Shown here: positions 9,347-17,626 of the stretch, one piece after another
Numbering within the stretch: position 1 is the stretch's first letter
Layout: each line of letters starts with the position of its first letter
Assembly: GCF_024508335.1 (NCBI RefSeq)
Contig: NZ_CP101988.1
Coordinates: 2,666,001 to 2,730,000 of the forward strand
DNA: 64,000 nucleotides
Direction of reading: 5' to 3'
DNA from: Cellulomonas chengniuliangii
GTDB taxonomy: Bacteria > Actinomycetota > Actinomycetes > Actinomycetales > Cellulomonadaceae
The notes under the pieces: generated by a model
Databases searched by the model: none
Seen by the model: the letters and a program-made list of their open reading frames with translations, nothing else
Told to the model about the DNA's origin: nothing
Translations under genes and position numbers: made by a program

Positions 9347-9829
9347 ATGGACTCCGCGCAGGCAACCGTCATCGTCGTCTCCGACAGGTGCTCGCGGGGT
9401 GAGGCGGAGGACCGGTCGGGCCCTCGCGCCGTCGACCTGCTGCGGGCCGCGGGCCTGGACGTCGGGGCGCCCGTGGTGGTGCCCGACGGCGCGGCCTCCG
9501 TCGCCACGGCCATCGAGGCGGCCCTCGCGGCGGGATCGCGCGTGGTGATCACCAGCGGCGGCACCGGCGTGACGCCCCGCGACCAGACGCCCGAGGGCAC
9601 CCGCGGGCTGATCGACCGTGACCTGCCCGGCCTCGCCGAGGCGCTGCGGCGGGAGGGCCAGTCGCATGTCGCGACGGCCGTGCTCTCGCGCGGGCTCGCG
9701 GGCGTCACCGAGGGCGGCGCGCTCGTGGTGAACCTGCCGGGCTCGCCGCGTGCGGTGGAGCAAGGCCTCGGGGTGCTGACACCGCTGCTTCCGCACCTGC
9801 TCGACCAACTCGTGGGCGGCGACCATTGA
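9347..9829 (+). CDS. mogA: Molybdopterin adenylyltransferase MogA/MoaB
   Basis: 160 aa MoCF-domain protein. TVIVVSDRCSRGE begins the fold, and the signature SGGTGVTPRDQTPEGT contains the GGTG loop and conserved aspartate used to adenylylate molybdopterin. Length and start match MoaB/MogA proteins. The ATG lies seven bases after TACGGT, a leaderless arrangement. Its stop overlaps the TTG start of moaA, so the two are translationally coupled in a cofactor operon. MogA versus MoaB cannot be settled by eye. Confidence 0.9.
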   Translation: MDSAQATVIVVSDRCSRGEAEDRSGPRAVDLLRAAGLDVGAPVVVPDGAASVATAIEAALAAGSRVVITSGGTGVTPRDQTPEGTRGLIDRDLPGLAEALRREGQSHVATAVLSRGLAGVTEGGALVVNLPGSPRAVEQGLGVLTPLLPHLLDQLVGGDH

Positions 9830-10911
9830 GCCCGCGAGTCGCGCTCCCCGACCCGGCCGTCCGGGTCCCCGGCCCAGCCGCCGGACGCCCGCCGAACACG
9901 GCCTCGCCAGCCGCCGCGCCGCTCGTCGACACGTTCGGCCGTGTCCATCGCGACCTGCGCATCTCGCTCACCGACCGCTGCTCGTTGCGTTGCACCTACT
10001 GCATGCCCGCGGAGGGCGTGCCATGGATCGCCAGCCCTGACCTGCTGACCACCGCTGAGCTGGTGCGCGTGGCGGGGGTCGCCGTCGAGCAAGCGGGCAT
10101 CGACGAGCTGCGGCTGACCGGCGGCGAGCCGCTGCTGCGGCCCGACATTGTCGAGGTGGTCGCCGCCCTCGCCGGCCTGCGCGGCCCGCACGGCTCCCCG
10201 GAGATCTCCCTGACGACGAATGGGCTGCGGCTGCCGAGGCTCGCGGGACGGCTGGCGGACGCCGGCCTGGCCCGGGTCAACATCAGCATCGACACGCTGC
10301 GGCCCGACCGCTTCCTCGCCCTGACCCGCCGCGACCGGCTGGCCGACACCCTCGCCGGCATCGAGGCCGCCGACTCCGCGGGGCTGCGGCCGGTCAAACT
10401 GAACGCCGTGGCCATGCGCGGGGTCAATGACGACGAGCTCGTCGACCTGGTGCGGTTCGCCGCCGAGCGCGGCTACGAGATGCGGTTCATCGAGCAGATG
10501 CCGCTCGACGCGGGCCACACGTGGGACCGCACGTCGATGGTGACGGGCCAGGAGATCCTCGAGCGGCTCGGCGCCGAGTTCGCCCTGAGCGCGCTGCCCG
10601 GTCGGGGCGCCGCCCCCGCCGAGCGATGGCTGGTGGATGGCGGCCCCGCCACGGTGGGGGTCATCGCGTCGGTATCCGCGCCGTTCTGCGGCGCCTGCGA
10701 CCGCCTGCGCCTGACCGCCGACGGGCAGCTGCGCTCGTGCCTGTTCGCCCGTTCCGAGACCGACGTGCGCGCCCTGCTGCGCGGGGACGCGGACGACGCG
10801 GCGATCCTCGCGGCGTTCGCCTCGTGCGTGGCCGGCAAGCTGCCGGGGCACGGCATCGACGACCCGTCGTTCTTGCAGCCAGACCGCCCGATGAGCGCGA
10901 TCGGCGGCTAG
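9826..10911 (+). CDS. moaA: GTP 3',8-cyclase MoaA
   Basis: 361 aa radical-SAM enzyme that makes the first molybdopterin precursor from GTP. The N-terminal cluster motif is CSLRCTYCMPAEG (CxxxCxxC), the C-terminal cluster is PFCGACDRLR with a further Cys in LRSCLF, and the protein ends in SAIGG, the catalytic GG tail. LTGGEPLLRPD is the SAM-binding segment. The only suitable start is TTG 9826, which overlaps the mogA stop by four bases; this rare start is supported by the overlap. It overlaps the convergent DUF6457 gene by four bases. Confidence 0.95.
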   Translation: MSPRVALPDPAVRVPGPAAGRPPNTASPAAAPLVDTFGRVHRDLRISLTDRCSLRCTYCMPAEGVPWIASPDLLTTAELVRVAGVAVEQAGIDELRLTGGEPLLRPDIVEVVAALAGLRGPHGSPEISLTTNGLRLPRLAGRLADAGLARVNISIDTLRPDRFLALTRRDRLADTLAGIEAADSAGLRPVKLNAVAMRGVNDDELVDLVRFAAERGYEMRFIEQMPLDAGHTWDRTSMVTGQEILERLGAEFALSALPGRGAAPAERWLVDGGPATVGVIASVSAPFCGACDRLRLTADGQLRSCLFARSETDVRALLRGDADDAAILAAFASCVAGKLPGHGIDDPSFLQPDRPMSAIGG

Positions 10912-11255
10912 CTCGCGGCGGGCCGCGACCAGTTGTGCGGACCGCCCATGGCCATGTACCGGGCGTACCAGTCCGTGGCGAGGTCGTCGGCTCGATGGAT
11001 CGCGTCCGTCAGCGGGCCGGCGCCGATGCCTGCCGCGTAGCCGACCAGGAACGCGGTCAGTGGCGAGGCCCCGGGGCGGCCGACGCTCCGGGCGGCGTGC
11101 TGCGCGAGCGCGGTCAGCGCCTGCTCGTCCACGACGCCCACGTCGACGCCGAGGTCGCGGGCCAGGGTGTGCACCCACGCGTCGAGCGGCGTCGTCGGGG
11201 GCTCGATGTGCCGGTCCGGCGGGACGTGGTCCGGGTGGGGTGTGGTTCCGGTCAT
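10908..11255 (-). CDS. DUF6457 family protein
   Basis: 115 aa. The region from about residue 25, LDAWVHTLARDLGVDV through LTAFLVGYAAGIG, matches the small helical domain (DUF6457) often encoded beside or fused to MobA in actinobacteria. A Pro/His-rich N-terminal tail precedes it. The start at 11255 has a GGGGAGG site. It lies downstream of moeA-mobA on the same strand after a 138-base gap, which supports a link to molybdenum cofactor assembly; its biochemical role is unknown. Confidence 0.75.
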   Translation of the reverse strand: MTGTTPHPDHVPPDRHIEPPTTPLDAWVHTLARDLGVDVGVVDEQALTALAQHAARSVGRPGASPLTAFLVGYAAGIGAGPLTDAIHRADDLATDWYARYMAMGGPHNWSRPAAS

Positions 11256-11393
11256 GCTGCGCCTCCCCTGTCGCACATGCCCAGCCCTTCCATCGTGCCA
11301 CGCGACGGCTCCCCGCGCCCCGGCCACCACGGGGTGCGGCCGCAGCGTGCGACCGGCCGCCGCACGACGGCCCAGCCCTCGGTCAGCCGCCGG

Positions 11394-12026
11394 TCAGCCG
11401 TCGATCCGGCGGACGTCCTCCCAGGTGTCGACGTCGCAGGACGCGGCGCCGTCGTCGACGAGGCGCTCGAGCCGCATCCGCCCGAGGAGGGATCGCACCG
11501 AGGCTCCACGCACCTCGCGCTCGGCTGCCAACCGGCGCAGGGCTGAGGCCAGCGCCGCCGCCCGGTACAAGCCGACGAGCGGCTGCTCCCGGCCCGCGCC
11601 GTCGACGACCATCACCCCGTCGCAGGCCGTGTCGTCCCGCCGCTCGGCGCCGACGCCCAGCAGCCGTGGCACCGCGCCGGCGACCAGCGGCACGTCGCAC
11701 GCGAGGAGGAGGACCCAGCGCTCGGGACCCAAGTGGTCGAGGGCGCCACCGCTCAGTGCGGCGACCCCCGCCTCGATCCCCGCCACCGGCCCGCCGTCCG
11801 GCGGGTCCTCGAGCGTCAAGGCCACGCCGACAGGCACCTCGAGCGTGGGCGGCCCCACCACCACGACACTGCTGGCGCCCGGCACGGCGTCGAGCACGTG
11901 GGCGAGCATCCGGCGGCCCCGGACGACGACGTCCGGCTTCGAGGCGCCGCCGAGCCTGCTGGCGCGGCCGCCGGCGAGCACGATCGCGTCGTGGGGCAGC
12001 GCGTCCGCCGGGCCGTCCGCCGTCAC
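11394..12026 (-). CDS. mobA: Molybdenum cofactor guanylyltransferase MobA-like
   Basis: 210 aa nucleotidyltransferase. IVLAGGRASRLGGASKPDV is the GTP-binding loop with the lysine of this superfamily, EDPPDGGPVAGIEAG is the conserved ribose-binding turn and LLLACDVPLV holds the metal-binding aspartate. MobA attaches GMP to molybdopterin. It starts at GTG 12026 inside the moeA stop (GTGA overlap), showing coupling. MocA-type transferases share the fold, but the neighbours favour MobA. Confidence 0.85.
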   Translation of the reverse strand: MTADGPADALPHDAIVLAGGRASRLGGASKPDVVVRGRRMLAHVLDAVPGASSVVVVGPPTLEVPVGVALTLEDPPDGGPVAGIEAGVAALSGGALDHLGPERWVLLLACDVPLVAGAVPRLLGVGAERRDDTACDGVMVVDGAGREQPLVGLYRAAALASALRRLAAEREVRGASVRSLLGRMRLERLVDDGAASCDVDTWEDVRRIDG

Positions 12027-13261
12027 GGTGCGATCCGCACGACAGCCACGTCGTCCCCGACGGCGACGGCGCCCACCTCGCGGGGCACGATCGCCAGGCC
12101 GTCGGCGACGGCGAGGGACGCGACGAGGTGCGAGCCGGAGCCGCGGATCGCGGCCGGGCGCACCTCGAGGCCGTCCTCCCCCTGCGTCAGCACGACGGGG
12201 ATGTGCTGCTCGCGACCGGCGGGCGAGGTCCAGCCCTCGGTCGCGCGGGCCAGGAGCCGGGGGCGGTGCAGGGCGGCGCCGCGGAGGCCGCGCAGGGCGA
12301 GCAGCGCCGGCCGGACGAAGGCCTCGAAGGACACGAAGGCGCTGACCGGGTTTCCGGGGAGGGCGAGCACCGGGGTCCCGTCGTCGAGCCGGCCCAGGCC
12401 CTGCGGCTTGCCCGGCTGCATCGCGACGGGGACGAAGCGCATCTCGGGCAGCCCGATCAGCGCCTCCTTGACCACGTCGTAGGCGCCTTGGCTGACTCCG
12501 CCGGAGGTGAGGACGAGGTCGACGTCGGCGCGGCTGCTGAGGGCCGCGCGCAGGGCGTCCGGGTCGTCCGGCACCGCGCCGAGCCGCACGACGCTGGCGC
12601 CTGCGGCCCGCGCCGCGGCGGCGAGCAGGTAGGAGTTGGAGTCGGGGATCTGCCCGTGGCGCAGCGTCTCGCCGGGAACGACCAGCTCAGAGCCTGTCGA
12701 CATGACCAGGACGCGGGGTCGCCGGTGGGCCCGCACGGCGGGTCGGCCGACGGCGGCGATGGCGGCGATCCGGTAGGGAGTCAGCTCCTGCCCGGCGCCC
12801 AGCACCAGGTCCCCCTGGGCCACGTCCTCGCCCGCGCGCCGCACGTGGGCGCCCAGCGCGGCCGGCGCGAAGATCGTCACGGCCCGGACTCCGGCGTCGG
12901 TCCTCTCGACGGGCACGATCGCATCGGCCCCGGGGGGCACCGGCGCCCCCGTCATGATCCGCGCGGCCACGCCGGGCGTCACGGCCGTCAGCGACTCCGC
13001 GCCGGCGGGCAGGTCCACCACCACCGGCAGCACCACCGGGTGCTCGGGCGAGGCGCCCGCCACGTCATGGGCCCGCACCGCGTACCCGTCCATCGCGGAG
13101 TTCGCGAACCGGGGCAGCGCCTCGGGCGCCGTGACGTCCTCGGCGAGCACGAGGCCGAGCGCCTCGTCGATCGGCGTCGTCACCGCTGGCAGCGCGCTGA
13201 CCAGGGCCAGCACCTCCGCCAGGTGCTCGGCGACCGTGCGGGGACCCTCGTGCGTCGGCAT
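12023..13261 (-). CDS. moeA: Molybdopterin molybdotransferase MoeA
   Basis: 412 aa, full-length MoeA, which inserts molybdate into adenylylated molybdopterin. Domain I has LPRFANSAMDGYAVRA, the typical N-terminal signature. The MoCF domain carries VMSTGSELV, GQIPDSNSYLL and LTSGGVSQGAYDVVKEAL, and PGNPVSAFVSFEAFVRP follows. The C-terminal beta domain ends in DDVAVVRIAP. I chose ATG 13261: TAGCGT lies seven bases upstream (leaderless), and the 18 extra codons to an earlier ATG look non-conserved. It is the first gene of moeA-mobA. Confidence 0.93.
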   Translation of the reverse strand: MPTHEGPRTVAEHLAEVLALVSALPAVTTPIDEALGLVLAEDVTAPEALPRFANSAMDGYAVRAHDVAGASPEHPVVLPVVVDLPAGAESLTAVTPGVAARIMTGAPVPPGADAIVPVERTDAGVRAVTIFAPAALGAHVRRAGEDVAQGDLVLGAGQELTPYRIAAIAAVGRPAVRAHRRPRVLVMSTGSELVVPGETLRHGQIPDSNSYLLAAAARAAGASVVRLGAVPDDPDALRAALSSRADVDLVLTSGGVSQGAYDVVKEALIGLPEMRFVPVAMQPGKPQGLGRLDDGTPVLALPGNPVSAFVSFEAFVRPALLALRGLRGAALHRPRLLARATEGWTSPAGREQHIPVVLTQGEDGLEVRPAAIRGSGSHLVASLAVADGLAIVPREVGAVAVGDDVAVVRIAP

Positions 13262-13333
13262 GCCGCCCACGCTATCCGTCGCCCACGGACACTCGTAGGA
13301 CCCTGGTCGGTCCACGCGCGGGCGGGCTCGGCG

Positions 13334-13546
13334 TCAGCCCTGGGAGCTCGCGTCGTGCCGGGGGTTCATGTTGCGCGGATCGGCGTCGGTGTCGTCGGCC
13401 GGATCGTCCGACGCGCTCCCCTGGGCGCTGTCGCCTGATCGGGGGTTCATGTTGTCCGGGTCGCCGTCGGTGTCGTAGTCGACCGGGACCCCCGGCGCGG
13501 ACGCGGGTTCGGGAGCGGTGCTCCCGCTGGGCGGTGTGGAGTTCAT
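13334..13546 (-). CDS. Tiny acidic repeat protein (paralogue 1)
   Basis: 70 aa, not matched to any family I know. It is rich in Asp, Ser, Pro and Gly, has no hydrophobic segment and contains two copies of a motif of the form TDxDPxNMNPR, about residues 25-36 and 52-63. A sister gene at 14087 carries two more copies with NLNPR. The Asp spacing recalls calcium-binding loops but no family can be named. The upstream sequence (GGAGTTCAT read on the plus strand) resembles that of the paralogue, suggesting local duplication. It is followed by the convergent-free moeA side. Confidence 0.55.
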   Translation of the reverse strand: MNSTPPSGSTAPEPASAPGVPVDYDTDGDPDNMNPRSGDSAQGSASDDPADDTDADPRNMNPRHDASSQG

Positions 13547-13595
13547 CTCCTCACGCTGTCACCGATCTCACAACGCCGCACCTGACGGGCGCCGG

Positions 13596-14084
13596 TCAGC
13601 CGCGCAGGGCCACCTGGCGCGCCAGGACCGCGAGGCGTCTCAGCTCGTCGAGCTGGCGGTCCGCGGCGAGCGCGAGCTCTTCGAGGATCTCGGGATCGAG
13701 CCCCAGCTCCGGAGACCACTCCTGCAGGGACCGCCACAGCGAGTGCTTTCCCGACACCGCCGACTGCATCAGGTCGAGCTCGACCAGCGCGGTCAGCGGC
13801 GACCTGCTCACGACTCGGCCGTTCGGCTTGAGCCGGCCCAGGTGCTCGCCCGCCCAGAGGGCCGCCAGCTTGGCCTTGCGCACCGGCACGCCCAGCCGCT
13901 CCGTGGTGTCGATCAGCCACTCGCGCTCGGTGGTGATCTCCGCCGCGATGTCCCGCAGGGTCGGCCCGAGCGGGGTGTCGCCCCAGGTGTCCGCCATGTG
14001 GCGGATCCGGGACACGCCAGCGGTCGCCCCGGCGATGTGGTCGTTCAGGTAGATGCCCAGCAGCCGTCGGTCCAGTGCCGCCAT
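13596..14084 (-). CDS. Conserved helical protein, ferritin-like
   Basis: 162 aa. It begins RRLLGIYLNDHIAGATAG and is almost entirely alpha-helical, with segments RDIAAEITTEREWLID, RKAKLAALWAGEHLGRLKP and SLWRSLQEW. The layout suggests a four-helix bundle like ferritin-like or DUF892-type stress proteins, but the paired ExxH metal motifs are not clearly present, so this is a structural guess. ATG 14084 lies two bases after the stop of the upstream acidic repeat protein, so they are probably co-transcribed. The acidic paralogue at 13334 follows 49 bases later. Confidence 0.6.
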   Translation of the reverse strand: MAALDRRLLGIYLNDHIAGATAGVSRIRHMADTWGDTPLGPTLRDIAAEITTEREWLIDTTERLGVPVRKAKLAALWAGEHLGRLKPNGRVVSRSPLTALVELDLMQSAVSGKHSLWRSLQEWSPELGLDPEILEELALAADRQLDELRRLAVLARQVALRG

Positions 14085-14086
14085 GC

Positions 14087-14293
14087 TCACTCGTCCGTGG
14101 TGCGTGGGTTGAGGTTGCCCGGCTCGGCGTCGGGGTCGGCGTCCGTGTCGGTGGGCGCGTCGGAATGGGCCGCGGCGCCGGTGCGGGGGTTGAGGTTGCC
14201 CGGGTCGGCGTCGGGGTCGAGGTCCGTGTCGTCGACGGCGCCGTGCGGGGCGTCGTGCTGGTCGGGGTGCTGGGAGTGCGTGTCGGAGTTCAT
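14087..14293 (-). CDS. Tiny acidic repeat protein (paralogue 2)
   Basis: 68 aa, family unknown. His/Gln-rich first 20 residues are followed by two copies of DxDPDAxPGNLNPRT, ending at residues 39-42 and 64-66. No signal peptide or membrane segment is present; the predicted protein is strongly acidic and probably disordered. Together with the 13334 gene this makes four copies of a D-rich, NPR-ending motif around one helical protein. A TGGAG sequence precedes the ATG. Confidence 0.55.
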   Translation of the reverse strand: MNSDTHSQHPDQHDAPHGAVDDTDLDPDADPGNLNPRTGAAAHSDAPTDTDADPDAEPGNLNPRTTDE

Positions 14294-14431
14294 GGCTCCA
14301 CGCTGGCGCCGCCCGCGCTCCCGCGCACCCTGTGGGAGGCCGCGTGCCAGGGCCGTCGCCGGGACGCCACGGGCGTGACCACGGGATGACCGCAGTGCGG
14401 ACAAAGATCCACACTGTGGTCAAGGTCATCC

Positions 14432-14443
14432 TACGATTCACCC
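14432..14443 (+). promoter_or_regulatory. Predicted leaderless promoter of mqo
   Basis: TACGAT at 14432-14437 lies six bases before GTG 14444 and no ribosome site is present, so transcription should begin at or next to the start codon. GGTCAAGGTCA at 14418-14428 lies in the -35 region. The same -10-to-start spacing recurs at many genes here, for example moeA, mogA and the LigD-like polymerase. Confidence 0.5.
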
Positions 14444-15922
14444 GTGAGCTCTCAGCAGCCAGTGGATGTCGTCCTCGTCGGCGGCGGGATCATGAGCGCG
14501 ACGCTCGCCGCGATGATCTCGACGCTCGAGCCCACCTGGAAGATCGAGATCCTCGAGCGGCGCCCCGCGCTCGCCGAGGAGAGCTCGAACCCCTGGAACA
14601 ACGCGGGCACCGGGCACGCCGCCCTCTGCGAGCTCAACTACACCCCTGAGCGCCCCGACGGCACGATCGACATCTCCAAGGCCGTGGCCATCAACGAGCA
14701 GTTCGAGCTCTCGCGCGAGCTGTGGAGCTTCCTGCTGACCAGCGGACGGCTCCCCGACGACGCGTTCCTCTCCCCCGCGCCGCACATGACCTTCGTGCGG
14801 GGCGCCGCCGACGTCGACTACCTGCGACGGCGCGCGGACGCGCTGCGGGCCCATCCGCACTTCGCCAACCTCGAGTTCACCACCGACCCCGAGGTCATCC
14901 GCGACTGGGCGCCGCTCCTGATGCTCGACCGCGACCCGGGCGAGCCGGTCGCCGCGACCCGGGCGCCCGAGGGCACCGACGTGGACTTCGGAGCCCTCAC
15001 CCGCGCGCTCGTGCAGGACGTCGCCGACCGCGGCGCCACCGTGAGCCTCGAGCAGGAGGTGCGCGGCCTGCGCCAGCGTCGGGACGGCACGTGGCGCCTG
15101 CGAGTGCGGGACCTCCGGTGGAACGCCTCCCCCCGGCGGCGCACCATCGACGCGCGGTTCGTGTTCATCGGCGCGGGCGGCGGCGCCCTGCGCCTGCTGC
15201 AGAAGTCGGGCATCCGCGAGGCCAAGGGCTACGGCGGCTTCCCCATCAGCGGGCAGTTCCTGCGCACCACCAACCCCGACGTCGTGCGCCAGCACCAGGC
15301 CAAGGTCTACGGCAAGGCCGACGTCGGCTCCCCGCCCATGTCCGTGCCTCACCTCGACACCCGCATGGTCGACGGCCAGGCGGCCCTGCTCTTCGGCCCG
15401 TACGCCGGCTGGAGCATGAAGTTCCTCAAGCACGGCTCGCCGCTCGACCTGATCCGGACCATCCGGCCGGGCAACATCGTGCCGATGGCCGCCGTGGGCC
15501 TGCACAACCTCGACCTGCTGAAGTACCTGATCGGCGAGCTCACGGCCTCGCCCACCCGGCGCCTGCGCACGCTGCGCGCGTTCATGCCCACCGCGCACCC
15601 GCGCGACTGGGAGCTCATCACCGCGGGGCAGCGGGTGCAGGTCATCAAGAAGGACCGAGCGAAGGGCGGCGTGCTGGAGTTCGGCACCGAGCTGGTGGCC
15701 GCCGCCGACGGCACCGTCGCCGGCCTGCTGGGTGCCTCGCCCGGCGCGTCGACGGCCGTGGCCACGATGCTGGACCTGCTGGACCGCTGCTTTCCCGACC
15801 GCGCCGAGTCCTGGGCGCCGCGGCTGCGCGCGATGATGCCGGCGCTCGGCGGACAGGACTGGGACGACGCGCTCGCGCTCCACCAGATGGCCGAGGGCGA
15901 CCAGGTCACCTCGGAGCACTGA
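14444..15922 (+). CDS. mqo: Malate:quinone oxidoreductase Mqo
   Basis: 492 aa, the usual Mqo length. It is a peripheral FAD enzyme that oxidises malate and passes electrons to menaquinone. The FAD dinucleotide fold is VVLVGGGIMSATLAAMI at the N-terminus, NPWNNAGTGHAALCELNYTP is the conserved Mqo signature around the substrate site, and FIFGAGGG-like VFIGAGGGALRLL and GFPISGQFLRT follow. GTG 14444 is preceded by a leaderless -10. Three bases separate its stop from the convergent DUF1275 gene. Confidence 0.96.
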   Translation: MSSQQPVDVVLVGGGIMSATLAAMISTLEPTWKIEILERRPALAEESSNPWNNAGTGHAALCELNYTPERPDGTIDISKAVAINEQFELSRELWSFLLTSGRLPDDAFLSPAPHMTFVRGAADVDYLRRRADALRAHPHFANLEFTTDPEVIRDWAPLLMLDRDPGEPVAATRAPEGTDVDFGALTRALVQDVADRGATVSLEQEVRGLRQRRDGTWRLRVRDLRWNASPRRRTIDARFVFIGAGGGALRLLQKSGIREAKGYGGFPISGQFLRTTNPDVVRQHQAKVYGKADVGSPPMSVPHLDTRMVDGQAALLFGPYAGWSMKFLKHGSPLDLIRTIRPGNIVPMAAVGLHNLDLLKYLIGELTASPTRRLRTLRAFMPTAHPRDWELITAGQRVQVIKKDRAKGGVLEFGTELVAAADGTVAGLLGASPGASTAVATMLDLLDRCFPDRAESWAPRLRAMMPALGGQDWDDALALHQMAEGDQVTSEH

Positions 15923-15925
15923 GCC

Positions 15926-16591
15926 TCACCGGCGTGCCCTCGCCCCGGCCACGGCGACCGTGAGCACGAGCGCCGCCGCCACCCCGAGCGCCAACGCGAC
16001 CCCGACCCGCAGCAGCAACGCCCCAGCCACTGCTCCCGCGCAGATGACGGCCACCGCCACGACGCGGCGCGGCCATCGGCTGGCGTCGCCCCCGCCCAGG
16101 TCGGCCGCGAGCCGGGTGATGGTCGAGGTCACCACGACCGTGGTGATGTCAGCCACGCCGACCTGGCGGGCCGCGGCGGCCTGCAAGCCCATCGCGGAGC
16201 TGAGCAGCGCGACCGTCCCGGCACGCACGGCTCCCCCGTGCTCCGGGGCCAGGGCGGTGAGCAGCGCCGCCACCCCGACCGCCGCCCCGGTGACCACGAC
16301 CGCCACGGTGGTCTTCGGGGTCCAGTGCTGCGGGCTCCCCCGGAGCAGGCGCCCGCCGAGGGCGGCGCCGAGCGTGAACAGGAGCAGCGCCAGCGCGGGG
16401 CCGGCCACTGGGACCCCCGAGGCCCGGCCGAGGCCCATCCCCAGGATGAGCACGTTGCCCGTCATGTTCCCGGCGAAGACGGACCCCAGGTCCAGGTAGG
16501 CGGCGGCGTCGATCATGCCCGTGCTGAAGGTGAGCACGAACATCAGCGCGGGCTCGCGACGGGCCGGGTCCTGGGGCAGCGCGTCCAGCAC
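15926..16591 (-). CDS. DUF1275 (YoaK-like) membrane protein
   Basis: 221 aa with about six hydrophobic segments. VLTFSTGMIDAAAYLDLGSVFAGNMTGNV carries the family pattern of a helix followed by F-x-x-NMTGN, and a later ADITTVVVTSTITRLAADL matches the conserved second half. The function of DUF1275 is unknown; transport is assumed. GTG 16591 was chosen over longer forms because GGGAGGT lies six bases upstream. A second, divergent member of the family is at 21207. Confidence 0.85.
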   Translation of the reverse strand: MLDALPQDPARREPALMFVLTFSTGMIDAAAYLDLGSVFAGNMTGNVLILGMGLGRASGVPVAGPALALLLFTLGAALGGRLLRGSPQHWTPKTTVAVVVTGAAVGVAALLTALAPEHGGAVRAGTVALLSSAMGLQAAAARQVGVADITTVVVTSTITRLAADLGGGDASRWPRRVVAVAVICAGAVAGALLLRVGVALALGVAAALVLTVAVAGARARR

Positions 16592-16754
16592 GGGCGACCT
16601 CCCGAACGGCCGCGCCTTCCGGACGCGGCCCGAGGCGCGCGTCCCACGTCCGCCCGTGGCACGCCGCGGCCATTCCAGGCTAGGCCGCGCCCGCGCGACC
16701 CGCTCGAGCCCACACCGGATGCGACCGCGCCCTGGACGGCGTAGACCTGACGAG

Positions 16755-17582
16755 ATGACGAGCCGACCGGACTTCCTCCCCCTGGGCAGCGGGTTCGTCG
16801 CTCTCGGAGACTCGTTCGCCTCGGGTCCTGGCATCCCGGTGCTGATCGATGTCGAGCGCGGGCGCTCGGACGGCAACTACCCTCACCTGGTCGCGGCGGA
16901 GCTCGGGCTCGCCCTCACCGACGCCACCTGCCGGGGCGCGTCGCTCGAGGACATGATCGACATCCCCGAGTCCGCGGGCGTCCGTGGCGCGCCGTTGCCC
17001 CGCCAGGTCGACTCGCTGCTGCCCGACACCCGCCTAGTCACGATCACCGCCGGCGGGAACGACGTGGGGTTCGTCGCGGCGCTCCGCACCTGGTCGGCTG
17101 TGCACGCCGCCGAGCGCGGCCAGCTGCCGCACGGCCGTGGCAGCCTCACGTCGCCGCCCCCGGAGCCCGTCGACCGGGCCCGTGTCGAAGAGTCGCTGCG
17201 GGGCGTCGCGCCGCGCCTGGGCGACCTGGTGACGGCGGTCCGCGTGCACGCGCCCGGCGCCCGCGTGGTCCTGGTGGACTACCTCACCGTGCTCCCGCCG
17301 CAAGGGGTGGAGGTGCCCGAGGCGCCCCTGACCCCGGACGAGCAGGAGTTCCTCTGGCACGTGGCGCACACCTTGGAGGACGTGACGGCGACGGTGGCCC
17401 GTGAGCACGGGGCGCTGCTCGTCCAGGCGTCGCGCGCGAGCCGCGAGCACCACGCCGGCTCGCCCGAGCCGTGGGTGGAGGGGTTCTTCCCAGGGCTCAA
17501 CGTGCCGCCGTACCACCCGGACGCCGCGGGACACCTCGCGATGTCGAACCTCGTCGTCGAGGCGCTGACGGCGACGTCCTAG
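16755..17582 (+). CDS. SGNH/GDSL hydrolase
   Basis: 275 aa. Block I is ALGDSFASGPG with the nucleophile serine, Block III is TITAGGNDVGF with GGND, and the catalytic Asp/His pair is in YHPDAAGHLAMS near the C-terminus, so the SGNH set is complete. These enzymes are esterases or lipases on varied acyl esters. No signal peptide is visible, unlike many secreted actinobacterial relatives, so it is probably cytoplasmic. ATG 16755 follows TAGACC at leaderless spacing. Confidence 0.88.
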   Translation: MTSRPDFLPLGSGFVALGDSFASGPGIPVLIDVERGRSDGNYPHLVAAELGLALTDATCRGASLEDMIDIPESAGVRGAPLPRQVDSLLPDTRLVTITAGGNDVGFVAALRTWSAVHAAERGQLPHGRGSLTSPPPEPVDRARVEESLRGVAPRLGDLVTAVRVHAPGARVVLVDYLTVLPPQGVEVPEAPLTPDEQEFLWHVAHTLEDVTATVAREHGALLVQASRASREHHAGSPEPWVEGFFPGLNVPPYHPDAAGHLAMSNLVVEALTATS

Positions 17583-17626
17583 AAGGGCGGGGCAGGGCCG
17601 CGGACGACAGCCGCCCGCGACGGCGG

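Noticed and set aside
11060-13438. A 792-codon plus-strand open frame over mobA and moeA
   Set aside because: Arg/Pro/Ala-rich shadow; the opposite strand has complete MobA and MoeA motifs.
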